A stretch of DNA of 57,454 bases, from positions 1-57,454 of the forward strand of contig NZ_LLEI02000025.1 of the NCBI RefSeq assembly GCF_001399455.2, in the 5' to 3' direction. The DNA is from Vibrio bivalvicida (GTDB lineage: Bacteria > Pseudomonadota > Gammaproteobacteria > Enterobacterales > Vibrionaceae). The notes under the pieces were generated by a model. That model was given only the letters and a program-made list of their open reading frames with translations. It searched no databases and was not told the origin of the DNA. The translations under genes and the position numbers were made by a program. Below, piece after piece: positions 34,720 through 42,818 of this stretch. Position 1 is the first letter of the stretch. Every line of letters starts with the position of its first letter.

Positions 34720-36147
34720 TTATGCCGGCTGTGGGATAGCTTTAAGGCTATCTTTTGGCGCTGATACTGTCTTATACGTGTTGTATGCCATTAAGAACAT
34801 ACCTGCTAGGAAGATGAAACCACCTAGGAAACGTACAAAGTAGAACGGGTAAGAGGCTTCTACAGACTCAACAAAGCTGTAAGTCAACGTACCGTCAGAG
34901 TTTACTGCACGCCACATAAGACCTTGCATTACACCAGAAATCCACATCGCTACGATGTATAGAACAGTACCGATAGTTGCTAACCAGAAGTGAGTATTGA
35001 TTAGACCAACTGAGTACATGCGCTCTTGACCGAATAGGCGAGGTACCAAGTGGTATACCGAACCGATAGATACCATAGCAACCCAACCGAGTGCACCTGA
35101 GTGTACGTGACCGATAGTCCAGTCAGTGTAATGAGACAGCGCGTTAACTGTCTTAATAGACATCATAGGACCTTCAAACGTAGACATACCGTAGAACGAT
35201 AACGATACAATTAGGAAGCGTAGGATAGGGTCATAACGTAGTTTGTGCCAAGCACCAGACAGCGTCATGATACCGTTGATCATACCACCCCAAGAAGGAG
35301 CAAATAGAACCAGTGACATCACCATACCTAGAGACTGCGTCCAGTCAGGAAGAGCAGTGTAGTGTAGGTGGTGAGGGCCAGCCCAAATGTATAAAGAAAC
35401 TAATGCCCAGAAGTGAACGATAGACAGACGGTAAGAGTAAACAGGACGTTCAGCTTGCTTAGGTACGAAATAGTACATCATACCTAGGAAACCAGCTGTG
35501 AGTAGGAAACCTACTGCGTTGTGTCCGTACCACCACTGAACCATTGCATCCACCGCGCCTGAATAAATCGAATAAGATTTACCTAGAGACACAGGAATTG
35601 CCATGCTGTTTACGATATGAAGAACCGCAACAGTGATAATAAAGGCACCGAAGAACCAGTTTGCTACGTAGATGTGAGACGTCTTACGGGTTATCAATGT
35701 TCCAAAGAACACGATGGCGTAAGAAACCCAAACAACTGCGATGGCAATATCGATTGGCCATTCTAGCTCCGCGTACTCTTTGCCCGAGGTAAAACCCAAA
35801 GGCAGAGTAATCGCTGCTGCTAAAATAATGGCTTGCCAACCCCAGAAGGTAAAGGCGACAAGAGGGCCACCAAATAGACGAGTTTGACAGGTACGCTGAA
35901 CAACGTAATAAGACGCTGCGAACAGGGCACTTGTACCAAACGCGAAAATAACCGCATTAGTATGCAGAGGACGTAAGCGACTATACGTCAACCACGGCGT
36001 ATCAAAGTTTAGCTGTGGCCAAACTAATTGAGCGGCAATCAAAACACCAACAGCCATACCGACAATGCCCCAAAGAATAGTAACAAGGGTAAATTGACGA
36101 ACGACTGTATAGTTGTAGTTTTGTTCAAGCTGCTTTTCTTGGCTCAT
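34720..36147 (-). CDS. ccoN: cbb3 cytochrome c oxidase catalytic subunit CcoN
   Basis: The 475-residue oxidase subunit has 12 membrane helices. Heme and CuB ligands are visible: His in [15 protein letters not shown] (low-spin heme), [20 protein letters not shown] (CuB His), [20 protein letters not shown] (two His), and [15 protein letters not shown] (high-spin and low-spin heme His). It reduces O2 to water with high affinity and pumps protons, suiting microaerobic growth. ATG 36147 is preferred because GGAAG is eight bases upstream; the ATG at 36153 is too close. First gene of ccoNOQP-HIS. I found no perfect FNR box in the 250 bases upstream. Confidence 0.97.
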   Translation of the reverse strand: MSQEKQLEQNYNYTVVRQFTLVTILWGIVGMAVGVLIAAQLVWPQLNFDTPWLTYSRLRPLHTNAVIFAFGTSALFAASYYVVQRTCQTRLFGGPLVAFTFWGWQAIILAAAITLPLGFTSGKEYAELEWPIDIAIAVVWVSYAIVFFGTLITRKTSHIYVANWFFGAFIITVAVLHIVNSMAIPVSLGKSYSIYSGAVDAMVQWWYGHNAVGFLLTAGFLGMMYYFVPKQAERPVYSYRLSIVHFWALVSLYIWAGPHHLHYTALPDWTQSLGMVMSLVLFAPSWGGMINGIMTLSGAWHKLRYDPILRFLIVSLSFYGMSTFEGPMMSIKTVNALSHYTDWTIGHVHSGALGWVAMVSIGSVYHLVPRLFGQERMYSVGLINTHFWLATIGTVLYIVAMWISGVMQGLMWRAVNSDGTLTYSFVESVEASYPFYFVRFLGGFIFLAGMFLMAYNTYKTVSAPKDSLKAIPQPA

Positions 36148-36406
36148 TTGCATGCTTCCAATTTCTAATTAACTACACTTTACTTCCAACACGACACATG
36201 TCGTAATGCCACCCAAAACTGTTAAGAAAATCACACCAAAATAAGTTGGTTAAATATTCTTGCCAGTTTTTAAAAAAAGTGGCATTTTCAGCCGCCAACT
36301 ATACTGCATTTAACAATTCAATGACAGCGTAGTAACCTTACACTCGGTCTGGTTTTGGCCTTTTATTTTAAAACTTTGAAGTTTGTTACACGGAGAACCC
36401 CACATA

Positions 36407-36769
36407 ATGGCAGCACAGAAACTCACACGAGGCCGTTTTGTTCAAATAATCATCATGTTAACCCTACTTATTGCAGCGTTTACTTGGCGTACAGTCACAT
36501 TTACAAACGCGCAAGAAATAGAGTGTGAGTTGAAACCAAAATGTACTTTTAGTGTTAAAAATGACCAATTCTCAGCACTAAAATCCGAAGAAAAAATAAC
36601 GCTGAATAAACCATCAAATAACTGGCAAATTTCTACAGAAAATAAATCTGTAAAAATCATTGAGAGTGAAAATAATTGGCAAATACTGGGTGAACAACTC
36701 GATAACCTAGAAATTAAATTGTCCGACTTAGAAGAGAGCCAAATAACAGGAGTTACATTTAGAATTTAG
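36407..36769 (+). CDS. Single-span envelope protein beside ccoN
   Basis: A 120-residue protein with an N-terminal hydrophobic anchor or signal (MAAQKLTRGRFVQIIIMLTL, helix about 11-29), then a mature domain with a CELKPKC pair and the repeated-looking NNWQISTENK / NNWQILGEQL elements. ATG 36407 follows CGGAGAA by nine bases. It is divergent from ccoN. Such a small gene next to ccoN is familiar in Vibrio but unnamed. The position hints at a cytochrome oxidase or periplasmic redox context, without proof. It is the last chromosomal gene before the island. Confidence 0.7.
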   Translation: MAAQKLTRGRFVQIIIMLTLLIAAFTWRTVTFTNAQEIECELKPKCTFSVKNDQFSALKSEEKITLNKPSNNWQISTENKSVKIIESENNWQILGEQLDNLEIKLSDLEESQITGVTFRI

Positions 36770-37193
36770 CTCAGAATCCATCTGGCTTTTACAACTAACG
36801 ACCAATAAGGTTGCGAACGATTACGGGTTCTTAGCAACTGCCACACATAACAGCAGCACTCTGGTACAAGCTCGCTAATAGACAGTATTAGAATCGATAG
36901 ATTATAAATACTGTCTATTAGGTATTTTATGGTAAATCCATTATGTTCAATGAATTAGCGCAAAGTAGAGGACTAACAGCAACAAACAGGCCAGATTTCG
37001 AGTACACGCACATCTAATTTAACTTCTTTGTAGTAACCTAAACTTCATAGACCTTTGGTCGAGCTAAGTATCTATTTATCATAAAATTATTATCAATGGA
37101 ACTGATTGGTACTTCATGAAGTTGATACCTAGTTAAATTCGCTCCAAAAAGTTACGAACCACATTTATTTGGAGTTAAGAGTTCGGTGAGTAG
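36770..37193. other. Island junction, no gene seen
   Basis: Bases 36770-36875 are chromosomal spacer. The left attachment structure is at 36876-36951. Bases 36952-37193 inside the island are AT-rich with no credible frame. An octamer ATGAAGTT near 37117 echoes the repeat found at the right end of the island. Confidence 0.5.
36876..36951. repeat. Left attachment site (attL-like) of the island
   Basis: A hairpin with 14-base arms (TAATAGACAGTATT at 36876-36889 and its complement at 36907-36920) runs into a repeat core. The core is 22 bases from 36916 to 36937 (TATTAGGTATTTTATGG plus TAAAT), three variable bases, then TTATGTTCAAT (36941-36951). The same core, in direct orientation and again preceded by a hairpin, occurs at 57277-57312. 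The pair brackets the recombinase and defence genes, the pattern expected of attL and attR. The exact crossover point is not known. Confidence 0.8.
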
Positions 37194-38060
37194 TTATCGA
37201 ATGATCGGCCCAAGCTTTTTCCTTATGACCTGCTTACACATCAAAGAATAGGGATGCCTCTCATCTTCAAATGTTTTTATGTGTCTGAAAATATAGACTA
37301 ACAGCTCATGAAGTAGTGCCTTATGGTGCTCGCTTAAGTCATCTTTAAGGAGCGGGACAATCTTTTTCACCATGTATATCAAAGACTCTAGATTCAATAG
37401 CACTACATTTCTACTTGAAACCAGTCCCATTCGATTTAAGCCGAGTGTGCTTATACTTTTGTTAACCCGCTTTAGTATCGATGGATCTCTCATTGCCTCT
37501 TCTGAAGGAAGTAGAGCAGCCTCGTCTGTGTAAGAAAGCCAATCTTCTACATTATCTAATGTAGGGTTAAGTAATACTGGACTCTCTAAAGCAATTGACA
37601 TGTTCATAGAGGCATTACTAACTTTAGCATTAAGATTTTTAGGGGGGCTCGCCATTGTACCGAAGAGGGGGAAACACTCACCTTTACCTGAGTTATCCAG
37701 CCCAATAATTTTTCTTGTCTTTGCATCAAACTGTTTGTGGCCTCTAACCCTGTTGCAGTCAATACAACTTGGTAGAAGGTTTTCCCATACAGCGGCTAAC
37801 CACCAATATTTCTTAGAGTTTTTAGGCCGGTAATGCTCTATATCCATAGGTTGATGACTATCATACTTACTTTCACAGTAAGCGCACTTACCATGAAATA
37901 GTCTTTCTAAAGCGAGCTTTACACTATTATCTTTGTAGCATTTAAATGAACGCTTTTTGGCATTTACATTACGACTTAACTCTTGGCGTGCCTTGCTAGA
38001 ACTGTCATTAAAATCTAAGCAAGAAGGCCTTTTTACTTGAGAACGATCAACATAACGCAT
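37194..38060 (-). CDS. HNH endonuclease of a Septu-like system (PtuB-like)
   Basis: The 288-residue protein has an intact HNH zinc fold: C59 and C62 (CAYCESKYD), catalytic His76 in DIEHYRPKN, Asn in WENLLPSC, and C99 and C102 (SCIDCNR). This arrangement matches the HNH proteins paired with ABC-type ATPases in Septu and in retron-associated PtuAB modules. It likely cuts nucleic acid when the partner ATPase is triggered by phage. It lies 12 bases after the ATPase gene. Its N-terminus (MRYVDRSQVKRPSC) is clearly related to that of the ATPase (MRIIDRSKVKAPEC), so the two share an ancestral HNH module. Confidence 0.8.
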   Translation of the reverse strand: MRYVDRSQVKRPSCLDFNDSSSKARQELSRNVNAKKRSFKCYKDNSVKLALERLFHGKCAYCESKYDSHQPMDIEHYRPKNSKKYWWLAAVWENLLPSCIDCNRVRGHKQFDAKTRKIIGLDNSGKGECFPLFGTMASPPKNLNAKVSNASMNMSIALESPVLLNPTLDNVEDWLSYTDEAALLPSEEAMRDPSILKRVNKSISTLGLNRMGLVSSRNVVLLNLESLIYMVKKIVPLLKDDLSEHHKALLHELLVYIFRHIKTFEDERHPYSLMCKQVIRKKLGPIIR

Positions 38061-38072
38061 ACGAAAGCCTAA

Positions 38073-40088
38073 CTAAGAAATTTTCCATAAAGACGAAAGT
38101 TCATCAGCTAAAGTGGCTGAATCAATCATTTTTTCAATATCTTCATTTTCATTTTCAGCGATCATTTTATCGATGGCCCTGTAAATCAACTGCTCTCTTC
38201 TAGTGCCTCCTAAAAGTCCTCTCAAAGCTCCCATGTCAGACAACTCACGTTGTAATAACTTACATTCGTTTGATTTACTATCTTGGGCTAAGAGTTCATA
38301 GTAACGTGCAAACTTTATATTCAAGCTTTTATCAGTTGTAGAATGAAGGCCAAAATGAAGTGAGGTAAGTAGCTGTTCGGAAGACATTCCTCTGGCATCA
38401 GGTAGTTTCGCAATAAGTGTCACGGGCTTGTTACGATCCTTCTTGAGGACAATTATTTCATCATTATCCAATCCTCTTAAACAAAGAGGCTCGTGAGTTG
38501 TACATATGAACTGAGCTTTAGGGAAAATGGCTCTTAACTCGGTAACGATCCTGATACGCCATTTGGGGTGAAGATGAATCCCCAATTCGTCAATTAAAAT
38601 TATGCCGTTGAATTGTTCTGCGTTTTCAAAACCAAACCTTCTGGATGTTACGAGGATGTCTAAAAAAAGAGTGATTATAGATTTAAATCCATCGCTGAGT
38701 TGGTTATAGGGTACTTCTAAATTAGCAAACTTGAAAACAACGTTGTTTTCTGAATCTGTTGCAGACAAGCTCAACGAGCTGTTCAAATCGAATAAACTTG
38801 AAAGGCAGTTAGCAGCATAAAACCTCTCATTATCGCTAAGTTGATTTAAGACAAGCTGAGCATTGGAAAGTGGTTCGAAATGATTAAAGAGGTTATCGAC
38901 AAAGAAAGCTTCTTCACGTTTATTAGAAGGGTTAGCTTTTGTAGGTGCCAGCCTCGTACTTCCATAAGCATTCAGTATAATTGGGAAACCATCCGCGTTT
39001 GAAAACTCTAAAGAGCCATCCTTTCCAATTTTAAGTGTTATCTCAGGGAATTGGTCTTCAAATCTTAATCTGACGAACCCGAAACGACTATCGTGGTTAA
39101 TCAACTCTGCCGGATTAACATCAAGTCGTTCTATCAGGTTTTGGGTGTTGTCTTGACCTAGCAGTGCAAGAGTAATTGCTTTTAAAATAGTGCTCTTTCC
39201 AGCGCCGTTGTCCCCTAGAATCATTAGCCAGCTATCTTGGCCGGAAACATTGACCTGAATTCTTTTTAATCCTTTCAACGGGCCTATGTTAAATAGATTA
39301 ATTTCTGAGATTTTAGGGTCAAATATTTTTGTATTGAAAGCATTGAAAGAGGATGTTACTTCTTTGTATTCAGGATTTTTAAGTGTGGTACTTCCTATAT
39401 CTTGCTCCAAAACTTGCGCTACAAAACCGTAAAACGGTGCTTTATTATCAATGCGCTTGTGTCTTATCGATATACGTCTTTGCTCAACAAGACTCATACG
39501 ATTTAGTTTAAGAAGCTTTATTGTTACTTCACCTTTTATCGAGGCTGGTCGCAGAAAGCCCTCACGATCACAGATGAGGTGTTCTGATATATCTGTCGAA
39601 GTATCGCAGGGATCCAGAAGAAGAGGAGATTCAATTTTAAGCTGTTGCCCAAAACTTAATATTGGCGCGGGAGAGCCTTCAATAGGGAAATTATTTCTTT
39701 TGGCATTACTACACTCCATACAAGAAAGGTAAAGGTTTTCCCAAGCAAACTCTAACCACGAATAATGGAGTGGGTAATACTTACCTGTTTTAGTTTCGGT
39801 CAAACCACTTCTAGGCCTGAATTGTTCAATATATGCTCTTGATGAGGTAACAGGTTGCTCGCAGTAAGCGCAGCGACCTTCAAAAAGCTCAAACAAAGCA
39901 TTTTTAATCATTTGCTGAGCTCTAATGCCAACCTTGCGTGATTGTAACAAAGTCTTTTTAGCTATTTCGGGATGAGATAGTCCGTACGGGTCAGTTTCTT
40001 TTATGTACTGAAGATTTGAGCACAACGTTTCTGTCAAAGAAACACAACATTCCGGTGCTTTTACTTTACTACGATCAATAATGCGCAT
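38073..40088 (-). CDS. HNH-like/ABC ATPase fusion of a Septu-like system (PtuA-like)
   Basis: A 671-residue fusion. Residues 1-135 form an HNH-like domain (C73, C76, C123, C126), but the catalytic His is replaced by Gln89 (YIEQFRPRS against DIEHYRPKN in the partner). Residues about 260-620 form an ABC/SMC-type ATPase: Walker A LGDNGAGKST (291-300), the signature-like region YNQLSDGFKSIITLFLDIL, Walker B GIILIDELGIHLHPKW, and the switch His in FICTTHEPLCL. The fused domain probably keeps zinc and structure but not nuclease activity, leaving cutting to the next gene. ATG 40088 aligns with the partner's N-terminus; the TTG at 40100 is upstream. Confidence 0.8.
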   Translation of the reverse strand: MRIIDRSKVKAPECCVSLTETLCSNLQYIKETDPYGLSHPEIAKKTLLQSRKVGIRAQQMIKNALFELFEGRCAYCEQPVTSSRAYIEQFRPRSGLTETKTGKYYPLHYSWLEFAWENLYLSCMECSNAKRNNFPIEGSPAPILSFGQQLKIESPLLLDPCDTSTDISEHLICDREGFLRPASIKGEVTIKLLKLNRMSLVEQRRISIRHKRIDNKAPFYGFVAQVLEQDIGSTTLKNPEYKEVTSSFNAFNTKIFDPKISEINLFNIGPLKGLKRIQVNVSGQDSWLMILGDNGAGKSTILKAITLALLGQDNTQNLIERLDVNPAELINHDSRFGFVRLRFEDQFPEITLKIGKDGSLEFSNADGFPIILNAYGSTRLAPTKANPSNKREEAFFVDNLFNHFEPLSNAQLVLNQLSDNERFYAANCLSSLFDLNSSLSLSATDSENNVVFKFANLEVPYNQLSDGFKSIITLFLDILVTSRRFGFENAEQFNGIILIDELGIHLHPKWRIRIVTELRAIFPKAQFICTTHEPLCLRGLDNDEIIVLKKDRNKPVTLIAKLPDARGMSSEQLLTSLHFGLHSTTDKSLNIKFARYYELLAQDSKSNECKLLQRELSDMGALRGLLGGTRREQLIYRAIDKMIAENENEDIEKMIDSATLADELSSLWKIS

Positions 40089-40294
40089 GTGGGTTCTCAA
40101 AACTGGAGAGCAGGGCTACTTGGCGAATATGAAACCATAATTATGGTTTATTAAATGATTATCATATACCAGAGAGTAAAGAAGTTGAAGACAAAGGGTT
40201 TTGACGAAGAGTGTAGGAGATCGAATGAATAGGAAGTATATCGTGACAAATTAACAATCTAGTTTGGATGATAAGAACAACCCCTTCACTATAT

Positions 40295-40501
40295 TTAGGG
40301 CAGCAGCTCTTTAACATCACAGTCCAACGCTCTTGCTAATTCATAGGCTTTATCAAGCGTAATGTTTACCTCTCCGCGCTCAATACGACCGACATAGCTT
40401 CTATCAATGTCAGATGTCAGCGCTAGCTCGTCTTGAGACAAAGCTCTAAGCTTTCGCATTTTACGAACTTTTAAACCAAATTTTAATGCTAAGTCTTTCA
40501 T
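40295..40501 (-). CDS. Xre-family transcriptional regulator
   Basis: A 68-residue protein that is essentially one Cro/C1-type helix-turn-helix: KMRKLRALSQDELALTSDID (helices 1-2) and SYVGRIERGEVNITLDKAYE (recognition helix and following helix). It precedes the Septu-like genes in the same direction (about 207 bases gap) and is divergent from the winged-helix gene. It probably represses one or both transcripts. A near-perfect palindrome on the divergent promoter (40555-40568) is a candidate binding site. No ligand domain is present. Confidence 0.85.
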   Translation of the reverse strand: MKDLALKFGLKVRKMRKLRALSQDELALTSDIDRSYVGRIERGEVNITLDKAYELARALDCDVKELLP

Positions 40502-40536
40502 TTTATGCCGATTGTAAAATCAAAGACTATGTGTTC

Positions 40537-40568
40537 TTGAAGGTAAATTATCCACGGACTATAATCCG
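40537..40568 (+). promoter_or_regulatory. Promoter with operator-like palindrome
   Basis: TTGAAG (40537-40542), a 17-base spacer and TATAAT (40560-40565) form a strong sigma-70 promoter for the winged-helix gene. The -10 box is buried in CGGACTATAATCCG (40555-40568), a palindrome broken only by one C/A pair. This is a likely Xre operator. Transcription would start near 40572, leaving a 17-base leader with no ribosome site. Confidence 0.65.
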
Positions 40569-40588
40569 CAAAAATCTAAATTTGAAAT

Positions 40589-41101
40589 ATGATGAGTAAA
40601 GAAAAAAAACATCAAGTTAATAAAGACATCTATGACTATCTTGTCTCGGTTGGTAGTGATTCCTTTACTGTTACCCAAGTTAGAAACGCCATCTATCCCA
40701 ACTCAGCTATATATCTAGATAAACATACGGCCAGAACCTACGTTAGTCGTCAATTGAAGAGGCTTGAAATTTTAGGCGTGATTGATGGAGAAGGGCAACC
40801 AAGAACGAGAATCTATACAAAAACACCAAAATTTGATTTGGTTAAATTTCAAATAACTGAGCGTCAGCACCCAGACCAATCTGTCCTCAACCAGCTTGAA
40901 CGTGAGATTGGCCAATTAGAGTTGGATTTAAACTCAGCGTTAACTGAAGTGAAAGAATATGAGATCCTTATGACACGTTCAGAAATTCTGGGGCCAATGC
41001 TTAAACCTCTGTGTAAAGAGGCTAGAACCTTAGCGTCCTCACTTGTTGCAAAGCTTAAAGTCCGTGAAAAAGCTATAGAGCTCCTCAGTAGTAATTCGTA
41101 A
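40589..41101 (+). CDS. Winged-helix / coiled-coil protein of the defence island
   Basis: The 170-residue protein has an N-terminal winged-helix-like part: KHQVNKDIYDYLVSVGSDSF, VTQVRNAIYPNS, ARTYVSRQLKRLEILGVIDG, ending in a wing RTRIYTKTPK (about residues 1-85). A helical, coiled-coil-prone tail follows (LNQLEREIGQLELDLNSALT onward). No enzyme motifs. It is divergent from the Xre gene and driven by a strong promoter with an operator-like palindrome, so it could be a second regulator or a DNA-binding component. It is probably leaderless or weakly translated (no ribosome site). Family not recognised. Confidence 0.65.
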   Translation: MMSKEKKHQVNKDIYDYLVSVGSDSFTVTQVRNAIYPNSAIYLDKHTARTYVSRQLKRLEILGVIDGEGQPRTRIYTKTPKFDLVKFQITERQHPDQSVLNQLEREIGQLELDLNSALTEVKEYEILMTRSEILGPMLKPLCKEARTLASSLVAKLKVREKAIELLSSNS

Positions 41102-41134
41102 CACGCAAGATAATACAGTCGAATCTCTAGGTAG

Positions 41135-41611
41135 TTATATAACAACCTCTAAAATTTGATTGAGTAGGGTATCAGTTAACCCAGTTTCGAGATCCGATGT
41201 AAAGATACGATTTTTATAATGTCTGCTTATCCCATGTTGGCCTATATCCCCACATATAAACCAATAAGCATCTAATTTTGATGCGTGTATGACTAGTCTA
41301 CGGATAGGATCACCATCTCCAAGCCGAATACTTAGATCTGCATCAGGGGCCAAAACATCACTTCCAAACAGGTTACGTTCGAGGAAATGCCTGCGGTTAT
41401 ACCGGGGATCGATTGGATAAAGCAAAAGCCCGGCTTCAGTTGCAATAAGTTGAAGCTTTGCTATAGCATCCATATCCGGCGGCACTGCATCTAATAGATT
41501 GACACCAAAGCACTTTCTCCATTCATCGAGTAAAACAGATAACTCATTATCCGACTCAATATAGTTCTTAGAGTACAGCAAGCTGTTGATGTCAAAATAC
41601 AAGATTTTCAT
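41135..41611 (-). CDS. Hypothetical protein, possibly HAD-like
   Basis: The 158-residue protein starts MKILYFDINSLLYSKNYIES. The early Asp in LYFDIN, followed by a predicted helix-rich cap (WRKCFGVNLLDAVPPDMDAI), then AGLLLYPIDPRYNRR and LDAYWFICGDIG, recalls small HAD-like phosphatase folds that occur as lone genes in defence islands. The second Asp of a typical DxD is an Asn here, so catalysis is doubtful. It points left, convergent with the winged-helix gene (33-base gap). I am not sure of the fold. Confidence 0.55.
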   Translation of the reverse strand: MKILYFDINSLLYSKNYIESDNELSVLLDEWRKCFGVNLLDAVPPDMDAIAKLQLIATEAGLLLYPIDPRYNRRHFLERNLFGSDVLAPDADLSIRLGDGDPIRRLVIHASKLDAYWFICGDIGQHGISRHYKNRIFTSDLETGLTDTLLNQILEVVI

Positions 41612-41798
41612 CGAATGAATTTGCCTTTTTGTTTGAGAATAGTGAGTAGGCTACGTTGCTCATTTTACCACTTAGTAAATTTGACTATCAAATTATTCGT
41701 CCTTTTGAATCTCAGATACCAAGAGGTTAATTTGTGATGAGAATACCAAGGCTACCGATTATGAATCGGAGGACATATAAAGATTTACGTTTTCGTAA

Positions 41799-42818
41799 AT
41801 GGCTGATACTATGGAAAAAAATGTATCTAATTACTTTATGCTCATTGATATACTTGATGCTTCCCATGGTGACTGTATCTTGATCACATGCGACGAAGTC
41901 TTGGTTCTAATAGATTCCGGGCCTAAGAAACTAAAAGTTCGGCAAGTAGTGGTCGAACGGCTCAGTACTCTTTTGAAAGGGAAGAGTATAGATTTAGCTA
42001 TCGTGACTCATAATGATGATGATCATATAGGGGGGTTTAAGTACTTATTGGAGAGTGGTATTTCCATAAAGTCTTTTATTTTCAATAGTATTGATATACT
42101 ACCAAAGATAGTAAAACCAAACAAAAAAATTAAAAAGATTTCATTTCGTCAAGATCGTCAGCTCTACAGATTACTCAACGACAGTGAAGTTAAAGTCGGA
42201 ACACTACAATTTGAAAGTAACCCTATCGAATTAGGTGGTTTAAAAATAACCCCTCTAACCCCAAATCACGCAATACTTTCAAAACTTAACGAAAAAGTTG
42301 AAAGAAAGAACAAAAGAATATCGGCACACCAGCGAATAGAACCAAGTATCGAGAGTTGCATTGATGAAATAAAAGCAGGAGACGATTTATTCGTTGAAGA
42401 TCGCTCGATCACAAATCGCTCTAGTGTATCAGTCATTCTTGAGTTTCAAGGAAAGCGAGCACTCTTTCTTGGAGATTGCCATCCATCAGACCTGATTTCT
42501 GCAATCCATGAAAAGCAGTTTGATGATACTCGTTTTGATATTGTTAAGCTTTCACACCATGGGAGTGAGAAGAATACTAGTTCTGAACTCATTGAAATAC
42601 TGGGGGAAACTGAGTATATCTTGTGCGCAGATAAATCTAATCATGGTCATCCGAACAATAAGACTATAAGTAGAATTCTAATGCAATATCCAAGTGCAAC
42701 GTTTCATCTTAGCGCTAGTAATGAACTGTTGAGCTCAATCTTTAGCTCTTGCATAAACCTTGGTTACCCTGTAACAACATCAATCCCTACTGAGGGGGTC
42801 AATAGAGTACAGCTATGA
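41799..42818 (+). CDS. ComEC-like metallo-beta-lactamase-fold hydrolase (trio gene 1)
   Basis: The 339-residue protein has the metal-binding set of the ComEC/Rec2 branch: VLIDSGPKK, THNDDDHIGGFKYLL (about residues 69-83), ALFLGDCHPSDL (about 220-231), KLSHHGSEKN (about 249-258) and a final histidine pair in CADKSNHGHPNN. This branch contains nucleases and phosphodiesterases. There is no signal or membrane helix, so it should act in the cytoplasm. The start is uncertain (41799 or the ATG at 41838); no good ribosome site is seen, although a GGAGG lies 27 bases upstream. The last four bases overlap the protease gene, the start of a tightly coupled three-gene operon. Confidence 0.85.
   Translation: MADTMEKNVSNYFMLIDILDASHGDCILITCDEVLVLIDSGPKKLKVRQVVVERLSTLLKGKSIDLAIVTHNDDDHIGGFKYLLESGISIKSFIFNSIDILPKIVKPNKKIKKISFRQDRQLYRLLNDSEVKVGTLQFESNPIELGGLKITPLTPNHAILSKLNEKVERKNKRISAHQRIEPSIESCIDEIKAGDDLFVEDRSITNRSSVSVILEFQGKRALFLGDCHPSDLISAIHEKQFDDTRFDIVKLSHHGSEKNTSSELIEILGETEYILCADKSNHGHPNNKTISRILMQYPSATFHLSASNELLSSIFSSCINLGYPVTTSIPTEGVNRVQL

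Noticed and set aside
36191..36204. Palindrome ACGACACATGTCGT upstream of ccoN as an operator
   Set aside because: Short arms with an asymmetric centre, matches no known Vibrio regulator I can name; kept as a note only.
41739..41885. Out-of-frame 48-residue ORF upstream of and into the metallo-beta-lactamase gene
   Set aside because: No clear ribosome site, composition driven by the overlapping real frame, no conserved pattern.
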